5,394 nt of DNA from Clostridiales bacterium (GCA_020860025.1 JAJBVC010000093.1:1-5394); one strand, 5' to 3'. Shown: positions 1 to 5,394, numbered from the stretch's first letter. A program made the numbers and translations. The notes: generated by a model from the letters alone, not told the origin.

Positions 1-7
1 GAGTATT

Positions 8-523
8 TTGACTTTTTCAATTTTCGGCTGTAAAATAAAAATTGAGTATTCATTTGTTTTAATTTTATGCTTTTCGTTATTGCTCGGCGCTGACGATTTG
101 CTTGAGCTTCTTCTCTGTTCAATTATGCACGAGAGCGGTCATCTTGTTGCTCTTGTTTTATGTGGGGGTGGGGCGGACAGCTTAACATTCTCTTATTACG
201 GCCTTGCGTTGAAATATTCGTCGCTTCTTTCAAAGGGCAAAGAATTTTTAGTGTTGTTTTCGGGGCCTGCGGTGAATTTGATTTTATATTTGATTTTTAA
301 AAATGATATAAATTTACTGCTTTTTGTTTTAAACGCTCTTCCGATTTTTCCGCTTGACGGAGGTCGGATTCTACGTCTTTTTTTACCAAAAACATCAAAA
401 GTGGTAAGTATTATTTTGCTTGTTGCTGTTTTTGTGTTGTCTATTTTTATGATGGTGCATTATAAATCATTTTCACTTTTGCTTATTGCGGTTTATTTGC
501 TGATTTACAGTATAAATTATTGA
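8..523 (+). CDS. Small M50-family site-2 protease, SpoIVFB-like; 5' end uncertain
   Basis: This is a polytopic membrane zinc metalloprotease of the M50 (site-2 protease) family, which cleaves substrates within or near the membrane. The zinc motif HESGH is at residues 41-45. The third-ligand motif is NALPIFPLDGGR at about 109-120, with D117 the likely ligand; FSGPAVN at 84-90 is also typical. Hydrophobic segments lie at about 16-27, 31-52, 80-97, 101-113 and 132-168. At about 171 residues it is much shorter than B. subtilis SpoIVFB (about 288) and has no CBS or other C-terminal domain. Its place just before a TIGR03960/TIGR03936 pair matches the position of spoIVFB-like genes in clostridial mre/min/rodA clusters, so a sporulation role (pro-sigma-K processing) is possible but unproven. 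The start used is TTG at position 8. The frame stays open to the window edge, so the true start may lie upstream. Family call is firm; the substrate is unknown. Confidence 0.85.
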   Translation: MTFSIFGCKIKIEYSFVLILCFSLLLGADDLLELLLCSIMHESGHLVALVLCGGGADSLTFSYYGLALKYSSLLSKGKEFLVLFSGPAVNLILYLIFKNDINLLLFVLNALPIFPLDGGRILRLFLPKTSKVVSIILLVAVFVLSIFMMVHYKSFSLLLIAVYLLIYSINY

Positions 524-526
524 GGT
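522..526 (+). promoter_or_regulatory. Ribosome binding site for the TIGR03960 gene
   Basis: GAGGT overlaps the stop codon of the protease gene (521-523) and stands 11 bases before the ATG at 538. The spacing is a little long but usable. It suggests that translation of the radical SAM gene follows closely on that of the protease gene, within one transcript. Confidence 0.55.
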
Positions 527-537
527 TATAGTTATAT

Positions 538-2379
538 ATGAAAAAAGAAGTTGAAAAAATACTCCAATACGTTCAAAAGCCGGCAAGATATATCGGCGGT
601 GAGCTTAACTCTGTAATCAAAGACAAAGAAAAAGTTGACATTCGATATGCCTTTTGTTTTCCCGATACGTATGAAATCGGAATGAGTCACCTCGGAATGA
701 AAATTCTTTACGGTCTTGTGAACAGCCGTGAAGACGCTTGGTGTGAGCGTGTTTTCGCTCCCGACAATGATATGGAGGAACAACTCAGAAAAAATGATAT
801 TCCGCTTTTTGCACTTGAAAGCGGAGATTATCTTACCGATTTTGATATTATCGGATTTACGCTGCAATATGAACTTTCCTACACCAATATGCTTAATATG
901 CTCAATTTGTCGCATATTCCTCTTAAAGCTTGTGACAGAAGTGAATTGACACCTATAATTTGCGTTGGCGGGCCGTGCTGCTGTAATCCGGAGCCGATAA
1001 CCGATTTTGTCGATATAGTATTTCTCGGCGACGGTGAGGAAAGCACAAATGAGGTGCTTGACTTGTTAAAGGAGTGCAAGCGTAAAGGACTTGGCAAGCA
1101 TGAATTTTTGATAAAGGCAAAGGATATTGTGGGAGTATACGTTCCGTCTTTTTACAAGGACAGCTATAATGATGACGGTACTTTAAAATCTCTTGAGCCT
1201 TTGTTTGATGCACCGAAAAGCGTTAAAAAATCGGTTGTGTCCGATATGAATAAGGTGTATTACCCAAAAGAATTTGTCGTTCCGTACATAAATATAGTTC
1301 ACGATCGTGCAGTTGAAGAAATTTTTCGAGGCTGCATACGTGGGTGCCGTTTTTGTCAGGCAGGATTTATTTATCGGCCTATTCGTGAAAAAAGCGTTGA
1401 AACGATTAACGAGCAGTGTAAAGCGTTAATTAAATCAACAGGCTATGATGAAATTTCACTATGTTCATTATCAACCTCCGACCACAGCGATGTTAACCGT
1501 ATGCTTACTACCTTAATAGACTGGACAGTTAAAGAGAATATAAATCTGTCGCTTCCGAGCTTACGTGTTGATAATTTTTCTGACGAGCTTGTCGAACAGC
1601 TTAATAAGGTTCGCCGCAGCGGTTTGACATTTGCACCTGAGGCGGGAACTCAAAGGCTTCGTGACGTTATAAATAAAAATGTCACCGAAAAAGAAGTTTT
1701 AGACACCTGTACAAAGGCTTTCGACAATGGCTGGACTTCAGTTAAGCTTTACTTTATGATGGGACTTCCGACTGAAACTATGGAGGATATAGAAGGTATT
1801 GCAAATCTTGGTATGGATGTTGTACACGCTTTTTATAAAAATCCAAATAGGCAAAAGGGAACTGGAGTTCAGGTTTCAATTTCCTGTGCTTCGTTTATTC
1901 CAAAGCCGTTTACTCCGTTTCAGTGGGAGCCTGAGGATACAATGGATTCCCTTAGGGAAAAGCAGAAGCATTTGCTTGAATCAATTCCAAGCAAAAAAAT
2001 AAGAGTATCATATCACGAAACGCCAACGTCGCTTCTTGAGGGCGTTTTGGCAAGAGGTGATCGACGGCTCGGAAAGGTAATTTTGCGTGCTTATGAGCTT
2101 GGCTGCAAGTTCGATTCCTGGGACGATCAGTTCAATTTTGATGCTTGGCAGCAAGCGTTTAAGGAAAACGATATTGACCCTTATTTTTATACTCACAGGA
2201 GAAGAAAGTTTGACGAATTGCTTCCGTGGGATCATCTCGATTATGGCGTCAGCCGAAAGTTCCTTGAAAATGAAAATAAAAAAGCACATCAGAATTTAAC
2301 GACTCCTCATTGCAGAATACGCTGTGCCGGATGCGGTGCAAATAAACTTAACGGAGGTAACTGTGATGCGAGAGGTTAG
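538..2379 (+). CDS. TIGR03960-type radical SAM protein with B12-binding-like N-terminal domain
   Basis: This 613-residue protein belongs to the radical SAM enzymes, which use a [4Fe-4S] cluster and S-adenosylmethionine for radical chemistry; its reaction is not known to me. The N-terminal part (about 30-200) resembles the cobalamin-binding-like domain of this family: PDTYEIGMSHLG at 42-53, GFTLQYELSYTNM at 106-118, GGPCCCNPEP at 144-153 and GDGEE at 164-168. I do not see a canonical DxHxxG motif, so cobalamin binding is unproven. The radical SAM core follows, with the cluster motif C266-x3-C270-x2-C273, FAPEAGTQRLR from 365 and a beta strand ending MMGLPTE at 407-413. The C-terminal part ends with a second C-x3-C-x2-C (C592, C596, C599) plus C609, possibly an auxiliary cluster. 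The ATG at 538 has GAGGT upstream. The gene overlaps the TIGR03936/DUF2344 gene by 14 bases, a pairing (sometimes a fusion) that defines the family. Length is as expected; no break is seen. Confidence 0.93.
   Translation: MKKEVEKILQYVQKPARYIGGELNSVIKDKEKVDIRYAFCFPDTYEIGMSHLGMKILYGLVNSREDAWCERVFAPDNDMEEQLRKNDIPLFALESGDYLTDFDIIGFTLQYELSYTNMLNMLNLSHIPLKACDRSELTPIICVGGPCCCNPEPITDFVDIVFLGDGEESTNEVLDLLKECKRKGLGKHEFLIKAKDIVGVYVPSFYKDSYNDDGTLKSLEPLFDAPKSVKKSVVSDMNKVYYPKEFVVPYINIVHDRAVEEIFRGCIRGCRFCQAGFIYRPIREKSVETINEQCKALIKSTGYDEISLCSLSTSDHSDVNRMLTTLIDWTVKENINLSLPSLRVDNFSDELVEQLNKVRRSGLTFAPEAGTQRLRDVINKNVTEKEVLDTCTKAFDNGWTSVKLYFMMGLPTETMEDIEGIANLGMDVVHAFYKNPNRQKGTGVQVSISCASFIPKPFTPFQWEPEDTMDSLREKQKHLLESIPSKKIRVSYHETPTSLLEGVLARGDRRLGKVILRAYELGCKFDSWDDQFNFDAWQQAFKENDIDPYFYTHRRRKFDELLPWDHLDYGVSRKFLENENKKAHQNLTTPHCRIRCAGCGANKLNGGNCDARG
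2353..2358 (+). promoter_or_regulatory. Strong ribosome binding site deciding the DUF2344 start
   Basis: GGAGGT lies inside the last codons of the upstream radical SAM gene, seven bases before ATG 2366. This optimal spacing fixes the downstream start at 2366 rather than at the in-frame ATG at 2324, which has no comparable site and would add residues not typical of the family. Confidence 0.85.
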
Positions 2380-3031
2380 ACTTCGTTTTTCAAAAACAGA
2401 CAGGCTTAAATATATAAGCCATCTTGATATTAACCGTGCAATGTCACGTGCTATTAAAAGAGCTGAGATTCCGCTGTGGTATACAGAGGGCTTTAATCCT
2501 CATCCTTATATGAGCTTTTCGCTTCCTCTTTCACTCGGAGTTGAGAGTATGTGTGAAAGTGTTGATTTAAGAATTGTCGGCGATATAAGCAATGACGAAA
2601 TTAAAAAGCGTATGAACAGTGTTTTGCCGGACGGACTGCGGATTTTGCAGGTCTATGATGATTTTCGTGACAGCAGTGAAATATGCTATTCGGATTATAC
2701 TTATAAATTTGAGTTTTCCGATAACGAGCTTGCTTTAAGCAAAATAAAATCAGTTCTTGACAGTGACGAAATAACAGCACTGAAAAAGGCAAAACAGGGC
2801 AAAAAAAGAATAATGAAAGAAACAAATATTAAACCTTTTATAGATAAATATAATATCTCAATTCGAAATGATTTTATAGTTCTTAATATTCGTCTTTTTG
2901 CAGGTCCCCAAAAAAACTTAAATCCGACTCTGCTTTTTGATACTATAATAAGGCTTATAGATATGGACTTTGAGTGGAGAAGTATAAGCAGAATTTCACT
3001 GCTTGATAAGGAATATAAAGAATTTATTTAA
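2366..3031 (+). CDS. TIGR03936 / DUF2344 radical SAM-linked protein
   Basis: This 221-residue protein is of the TIGR03936 family (DUF2344), encoded beside, or fused to, TIGR03960-type radical SAM proteins. Its biochemical function is not known to me; a partner or substrate-handling role for the upstream enzyme is inferred from the pairing alone. The N terminus is diagnostic: RLRFSKTDRLKYISHLD (5-21), then YTEGFNPHPYMSFSLPLSLGVES (39-61). The C-terminal half is more variable, with a basic stretch (KKAKQGKKR) near the middle. No signal peptide or membrane segment is visible, so it should be cytoplasmic. The start at 2366 is chosen for the GGAGGT seven bases upstream and because the protein then begins MREVRLRFSK, as in relatives; an in-frame GTG at 2363 is a less likely alternative. 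The gene overlaps the upstream stop by 14 bases, suggesting translational coupling. In many Clostridia a ribonuclease G gene follows; here rplS does. Confidence 0.92.
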   Translation: MREVRLRFSKTDRLKYISHLDINRAMSRAIKRAEIPLWYTEGFNPHPYMSFSLPLSLGVESMCESVDLRIVGDISNDEIKKRMNSVLPDGLRILQVYDDFRDSSEICYSDYTYKFEFSDNELALSKIKSVLDSDEITALKKAKQGKKRIMKETNIKPFIDKYNISIRNDFIVLNIRLFAGPQKNLNPTLLFDTIIRLIDMDFEWRSISRISLLDKEYKEFI

Positions 3032-3047
3032 AAAATGCTTGCATTTT
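3032..3047 (+). repeat. Perfect inverted repeat just after the DUF2344 stop codon
   Basis: The 16 bases form a perfect palindrome, with AAAATGC at 3032-3038, TT, then GCATTTT at 3041-3047, starting directly after the TAA at 3029-3031. In RNA it would make a short hairpin with only four T after the core and no longer U run. It is therefore at best a weak terminator for the upstream operon. Its right arm overlaps the candidate -35 box of the rplS promoter, so it could equally be a protein-binding site or chance in AT-rich DNA. Confidence 0.35.
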
Positions 3048-3067
3048 GATTATTAGTATGATATTAT
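3039..3067 (+). promoter_or_regulatory. Candidate sigma-A-type promoter for rplS (extended -10)
   Basis: A -10 box TATTAT at 3062-3067 (five of six matches to TATAAT) is preceded by TG at 3059-3060, giving an extended -10. Exactly 17 bases upstream is TTGCAT at 3039-3044, a weak -35 sharing only TTG with the consensus. Transcription would start near 3073-3075, just where the candidate structured leader begins, which supports both calls. Ribosomal protein genes usually need strong promoters, so other elements may add to it. Confidence 0.6.
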
Positions 3068-3072
3068 AGTTC

Positions 3073-3185
3073 AGCATTTGTTCCGTTGTAACTCTTGCAA
3101 CGCGATAATGTGTATTAGCATTAAGAAGATGGTCCGCTTTCATTTTTTGATATGAACATCTCATAAATTAAAAGGAGGAAGAAAA
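3073..3185 (+). ncRNA. Structured 5' leader of rplS, probable L19 autoregulatory leader
   Basis: About 110 bases lie between the predicted transcription start and the rplS ATG. A hairpin pairs CGTTGT (3084-3089) with GCAACG (3097-3102) around a seven-base loop. It is enclosed by CATT (3075-3078) pairing with AATG (3107-3110) across an internal loop. A second stem pairs AGATG-G-TC (3127-3134) with GA-A-CATCT (3154-3161), with one G-A mismatch and a 19-base loop, and ends 11 bases before the Shine-Dalgarno site. Rfam describes an L19 leader upstream of rplS in low-GC Gram-positive bacteria, thought to bind L19 for feedback control. The location fits, but I could not score this sequence against that model. 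The structure is seen by eye; the regulatory role is inferred. Confidence 0.6.
3173..3178 (+). promoter_or_regulatory. Consensus Shine-Dalgarno site of rplS
   Basis: AGGAGG stands seven bases before the ATG at 3186, within an A-rich, probably unstructured stretch. This is the strongest ribosome binding site in the window together with the one at 2353, as expected for an abundantly made ribosomal protein. Confidence 0.9.
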
Positions 3186-3530
3186 ATGGACGCACTTAAA
3201 CTTATTGAAAAAGACAGCACAAAAGCAGAACTTCCAAAGTTCGGCATCGGTGATACCGTAAGAGTATCGGTAAACATTCGTGAGGGTTCTCGTGAGAGAA
3301 TTCAGATGTTTGAGGGTACTGTAATCGCTATTAAAGGATCAGGTATTTCAAAGACATTTACAGTTCGTCGTGTTTCATACGGCGTAGGTGTTGAAAGAGT
3401 GTTCCCAATGCATTCACCAAACGTTGTTGACGTTAAGGTTGTTCGTTATGGTAAGGTTCGCCGTGCTAAGCTTTATTATCTTCGTGACCGTGTTGGTAAG
3501 GCTGCAAAGGTTAAAGAGAACATTCAGTAA
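3186..3530 (+). CDS. rplS: Large ribosomal subunit protein L19 (bL19)
   Basis: This is bacterial ribosomal protein L19, a 50S component located at the interface with the 30S subunit. The 114-residue length is standard. Characteristic stretches are the N-terminal helix, then FGIGDTVRVSVNIREGSRERIQ (about 19-40), FEGTVIAIKGSG, FTVRRVSYGVGVERVFPMHSP (about 58-78) and the basic tail KVRRAKLYYLRDRVGKAAKVKE. The ATG is set by the AGGAGG seven bases upstream. The gene appears to have its own promoter and structured leader and is followed by a strong terminator, so it can be expressed far above its neighbours. In many Firmicutes it follows rimM and trmD; here it follows the unrelated TIGR03936 gene, and those two genes are not in this window. 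Nothing in the protein itself is unusual. Confidence 0.98.
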   Translation: MDALKLIEKDSTKAELPKFGIGDTVRVSVNIREGSRERIQMFEGTVIAIKGSGISKTFTVRRVSYGVGVERVFPMHSPNVVDVKVVRYGKVRRAKLYYLRDRVGKAAKVKENIQ

Positions 3531-3540
3531 TAACGGTTTT

Positions 3541-3572
3541 GAGGGTATGCAAACAGCATGCCCTTATTTTTT
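3541..3572 (+). terminator. Intrinsic (rho-independent) terminator after rplS
   Basis: The left arm GAGGGTATGC (3541-3550) pairs with the right arm GCATGCCCTT (3556-3565) around the loop AAACA. This gives ten pairs including two G-U wobbles. It is followed by A and six T (3567-3572). It starts ten bases after the rplS stop and ends 13 bases before the rbgA start, so rbgA must depend on read-through or on a promoter not evident here. Confidence 0.88.
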
Positions 3573-3578
3573 AGGATG
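3573..3578 (+). promoter_or_regulatory. Ribosome binding site of rbgA
   Basis: AGGATG sits directly after the terminator U tract and seven bases before the ATG at 3586. It is weaker than the rplS site, consistent with lower production of the assembly GTPase than of L19. Confidence 0.6.
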
Positions 3579-3585
3579 AAAAATT

Positions 3586-4455
3586 ATGGCAGAATTTATT
3601 AAACAAAATGTTCAGTGGTTTCCCGGCCATATGGCAAAAACACGCCGTATGATAAAATCGAGCCTTAATTTAGTTGACGGCGTTGTTGAAATTGTAGATG
3701 CTCGTGTGCCTTACAGTTCGTCAAATCCCGAGCTTGATAAAATGATTGAAAGAAAGCCACGTATAATTCTTCTCAATAAATGCGATACAGCCGAAAGCGC
3801 CGCAACCGATATTTGGATAAATTATTATAAGAGCAAAAAAATGTATGCAATTCCCGTTGACTGCAAAACAGGCAAGGGACTTAACGCTTTTATCCCGACT
3901 GTAAATAAGGCGCTTGAAAAAGTAATTGAACGCAATAAAGAAAAGGGAATGTCAAAAAAACCGCTTCGTCTTATGGTGGTCGGTATTCCCAATACAGGTA
4001 AATCATCATTTATAAATCGTATGGCAGGCAACGCTAAAGCTAAGGTTGCCGACAAGGCGGGAGTTACAAGACAGCAGCAATGGTTTTCGGTTGGCAACGG
4101 AGTTGAACTTCTTGACACACCGGGCGTTCTTTGGCCTAAATTTGATGACCCTGAGGTTGGTGACAAGCTTGCGTTTATAGGCTCGGTTAAAGATGAAGTC
4201 GTTGATAAGGAAACGCTTGCCTGCAGGCTTCTTGAAACACTGATGAAAACTTGTGCAAATGCGATTACGCAGCGCTACAAAATTGACAATATTGATGCGC
4301 TTCAGCCATGGGAAGTGCTTGAGCTTATAGGGAAAAAACGTGGATTTTTGATAAAAGGCGGAGAGATTGATTACAGCCGCACTGCAAAAACTGTTTGTGA
4401 TGAATTTAAGGGAGGAAAGCTCGGCAAAATAACGCTTGAGCTGCCACAGCAATGA
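3586..4455 (+). CDS. rbgA: Ribosome biogenesis GTPase RbgA (YlqF)
   Basis: This 289-residue protein is the circularly permuted GTPase RbgA/YlqF, which in B. subtilis acts in a late step of 50S subunit assembly. The G motifs occur in the permuted order: G4 NKCD at 64-67, a G5-like stretch at about 92-98 (DCKTGKG), G1 GIPNTGKS at 133-140, G2 around T161 (GVTR) and G3 DTPG at 177-180. The N terminus WFPGHMAKTRR (11-21) contains H15, equivalent to the histidine implicated in GTP hydrolysis in B. subtilis RbgA. A helical C-terminal region from about 195 onward is the part expected to contact rRNA. The length is close to the B. subtilis protein (about 282), and all motifs look intact. It lies after rplS, as in many Firmicutes, but no signal peptidase gene lies between, unlike in some relatives. 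The last codons overlap the rnhB start by four bases. Confidence 0.97.
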   Translation: MAEFIKQNVQWFPGHMAKTRRMIKSSLNLVDGVVEIVDARVPYSSSNPELDKMIERKPRIILLNKCDTAESAATDIWINYYKSKKMYAIPVDCKTGKGLNAFIPTVNKALEKVIERNKEKGMSKKPLRLMVVGIPNTGKSSFINRMAGNAKAKVADKAGVTRQQQWFSVGNGVELLDTPGVLWPKFDDPEVGDKLAFIGSVKDEVVDKETLACRLLETLMKTCANAITQRYKIDNIDALQPWEVLELIGKKRGFLIKGGEIDYSRTAKTVCDEFKGGKLGKITLELPQQ

Positions 4456-5057
4456 ACTGGCTTGAATATGAAAATGAAGCGACAAAACAAGGTTTTGAGG
4501 TAATATGCGGAATTGACGAGGCGGGAAGAGGTCCTCTTGCCGGGCCTGTTTATGCAGCCGCAGTAATTCTTCCGAAAGGGCATATTATCGACGGAGTTGA
4601 CGATTCAAAAAAAATCAGTGAAAAGAAAAGAGAAATTCTTTTTGATAAAATAGTCAATGAATGTGTTTGCTACGGTGTCGGAACCGCAACGGAACGTGAA
4701 ATTGATGAAATCAATATTTTACAGGCTACGTTTCTTGCAATGCAAAGAGCGTTTAACTCGCTTGCCGTCAAGCCTGATATAGCACTTATTGACGGAAATA
4801 AAAAGCCGGGACTTCCAGTTGAAGAATGGGATATTGTAAAGGGCGACGCTAAAAGCGCAAATATTGCGGCAGCGTCTATTATTGCTAAGGTAAGCCGTGA
4901 CCGTTATATGCTCGAAATGGCGGAAAGATATCCGCAGTATCAGTTTGAAAAGCATAAGGGCTACGGTACAAAGCTTCACTATGAAATGATAGAAAAATAC
5001 GGCATTTCACCTATTCACAGAAAAACATTTTTGAAGAAGATTCTTAATAATGAATAA
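4452..5057 (+). CDS. rnhB: Ribonuclease HII
   Basis: RNase HII cuts the RNA strand of RNA-DNA hybrids and cleaves at single ribonucleotides misincorporated in DNA, starting ribonucleotide excision repair in the cytoplasm. The 201-residue protein has the full set of motifs: CGIDEAGRGPLAGPVYAAAV (19-38) with metal ligands D22 and E23, DDSKKIS at 50-56, LIDGNKKP at 112-119 with D114, KGDAKS at 130-135 with D132, and AAASIIAKVSRDR at 139-151. The C-terminal HKGYGTKLHYEMIEKYGISPIHR is also typical. The start ATG 4452 overlaps the rbgA stop as ATGA, and no good Shine-Dalgarno lies close upstream, so translation probably depends on ribosomes finishing rbgA. The protein begins 18 residues before the GIDEAG core, a normal distance. 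The rbgA-rnhB pairing is common in Firmicutes. Confidence 0.97.
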   Translation: MNWLEYENEATKQGFEVICGIDEAGRGPLAGPVYAAAVILPKGHIIDGVDDSKKISEKKREILFDKIVNECVCYGVGTATEREIDEINILQATFLAMQRAFNSLAVKPDIALIDGNKKPGLPVEEWDIVKGDAKSANIAAASIIAKVSRDRYMLEMAERYPQYQFEKHKGYGTKLHYEMIEKYGISPIHRKTFLKKILNNE

Positions 5058-5394
5058 TAAAGGTAAATTTTATGAGGATGTAGCGCTTAAATATTTAAAA
5101 AAGCACAGATATAAATTAGTTGATTATAACTTTAAAAGTAAATTCGGTGAAATCGACCTCATAGTTAAAAACAGAAAATATTTGTGTTTTGTAGAGGTTA
5201 AGCAGAGAGATGCAAACGATTATGCCACCCCTGCCGAATATGTGGATTCATCAAAGCAGAGAAAAATTATTTCAACAGCCAAGCTTTTTTTATACGCTCA
5301 TCCGACTGAACTTCAGCCGAGATTTGACGTTGTTGAAATTTATACAGAGAATAATTCAATTAAATCAATAAAACATCTTGAAAATGCCGATGAG
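5050..5394 (+). CDS. yraN: YraN / UPF0102 family nuclease-fold protein, 3' end beyond the window
   Basis: The frame opens at ATG 5050 and runs 115 codons to the window edge without a stop; the family is usually about 115-125 residues, so only a little is likely missing. The protein matches the UPF0102/YraN family, which has a restriction-endonuclease-like fold. The signatures are E9 in GKFYEDVALKYL, GEIDLI at 33-38 (D36), FVEVKQR at 47-53 (E49, K51) and TPAEYVDSSKQRKI at about 60-73. D36, E49 and K51 form the PD-(D/E)xK-like set. The cellular role is poorly defined; a nucleic-acid processing or repair function is an inference from the fold. The start overlaps the rnhB stop by eight bases and has only a weak purine stretch (GAAGAAGA, about 5033-5040) upstream, suggesting coupling to rnhB. 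The rnhB-yraN order is common in Clostridia. The gene symbol is used for family membership only. Confidence 0.9.
   Translation, partial: MNNKGKFYEDVALKYLKKHRYKLVDYNFKSKFGEIDLIVKNRKYLCFVEVKQRDANDYATPAEYVDSSKQRKIISTAKLFLYAHPTELQPRFDVVEIYTENNSIKSIKHLENADE

Noticed and set aside
532..915. Antisense open frame of 127 codons on the minus strand within the radical SAM gene
   Set aside because: It lies wholly opposite a well-conserved coding region, has no recognisable protein features, and is explained by the codon bias of the + strand gene.
2324..2365. Longer N terminus for the DUF2344 protein from an ATG at 2324
   Set aside because: The added residues are the out-of-frame reading of the cysteine-rich tail of the upstream gene. 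There is no Shine-Dalgarno before it, whereas ATG 2366 has GGAGGT at seven bases and gives the normal family start.
3032..3185. A missed small gene, tRNA or riboswitch for a small molecule in the intergenic region
   Set aside because: No open frame with a start and ribosome binding site other than that of rplS is visible, no tRNA cloverleaf can be drawn, and the position and structure fit a ribosomal protein leader better than any metabolite riboswitch I know.
4411..4415. GGAGG near the end of rbgA as the ribosome binding site of rnhB
   Set aside because: It is 36 bases before the rnhB ATG, too far for initiation, and no in-frame start lies closer; it is simply part of rbgA codons for a Gly-Gly-Lys stretch.
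4006..4485. Antisense open frame of 159 codons on the minus strand across the rbgA end and rnhB start
   Set aside because: It is opposite conserved GTPase motifs and the rbgA/rnhB overlap, and its translation shows no family resemblance.
1..5394. Mobile element, CRISPR array, phage or defence system
   Set aside because: No transposase or integrase, no repeated spacer pattern, no flanking direct repeats, and all genes belong to conserved chromosomal families with uniform strand and similar base composition.

Overview
The window is an AT-rich stretch of bacterial chromosome carrying ordinary housekeeping genes, all on the + strand. Strong purine-rich Shine-Dalgarno sites, short gene overlaps, a SpoIVFB-like M50 peptidase next to a TIGR03960/TIGR03936 pair, and a circularly permuted GTPase of the RbgA type point to a low-GC Firmicute. 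It is most likely a member of the Clostridia, perhaps Ruminococcaceae/Oscillospiraceae; this placement is inference from gene content and protein style, not a database match.

Layout. Positions 1-523 hold a small integral-membrane site-2 protease (HExxH plus PLDGG), possibly incomplete at its 5' end. Positions 538-2379 encode a TIGR03960-type radical SAM protein, and 2366-3031 its usual partner, a TIGR03936/DUF2344 protein that overlaps it by 14 bases. These three look like one transcription unit. Positions 3032-3185 are a 154-base intergenic region with a good candidate promoter and a structured leader, probably an L19-type autoregulatory leader. Positions 3186-3530 are rplS (ribosomal protein L19), closed by a clear intrinsic terminator at 3541-3572. 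Then come rbgA/ylqF (3586-4455), rnhB (4452-5057) and a yraN-family gene (5050 to the window end, open at its 3' end), joined by 4- and 8-base overlaps.

Functionally the right half concerns the large ribosomal subunit (L19; RbgA, a 50S assembly GTPase) and nucleic acid maintenance (RNase HII; the nuclease-fold YraN protein). The left half joins a membrane protease to a poorly characterised radical SAM system. The most notable large-scale point is that two gene blocks conserved in Clostridia meet at 3032-3185, apparently without the genes that often flank them there (rng-rplU-rpmA on one side, rimM-trmD on the other). I see no mobile element, CRISPR array, tRNA, rRNA or clearly new system. The least understood biology is the TIGR03960/TIGR03936 pair, whose biochemical role I do not know to be settled.
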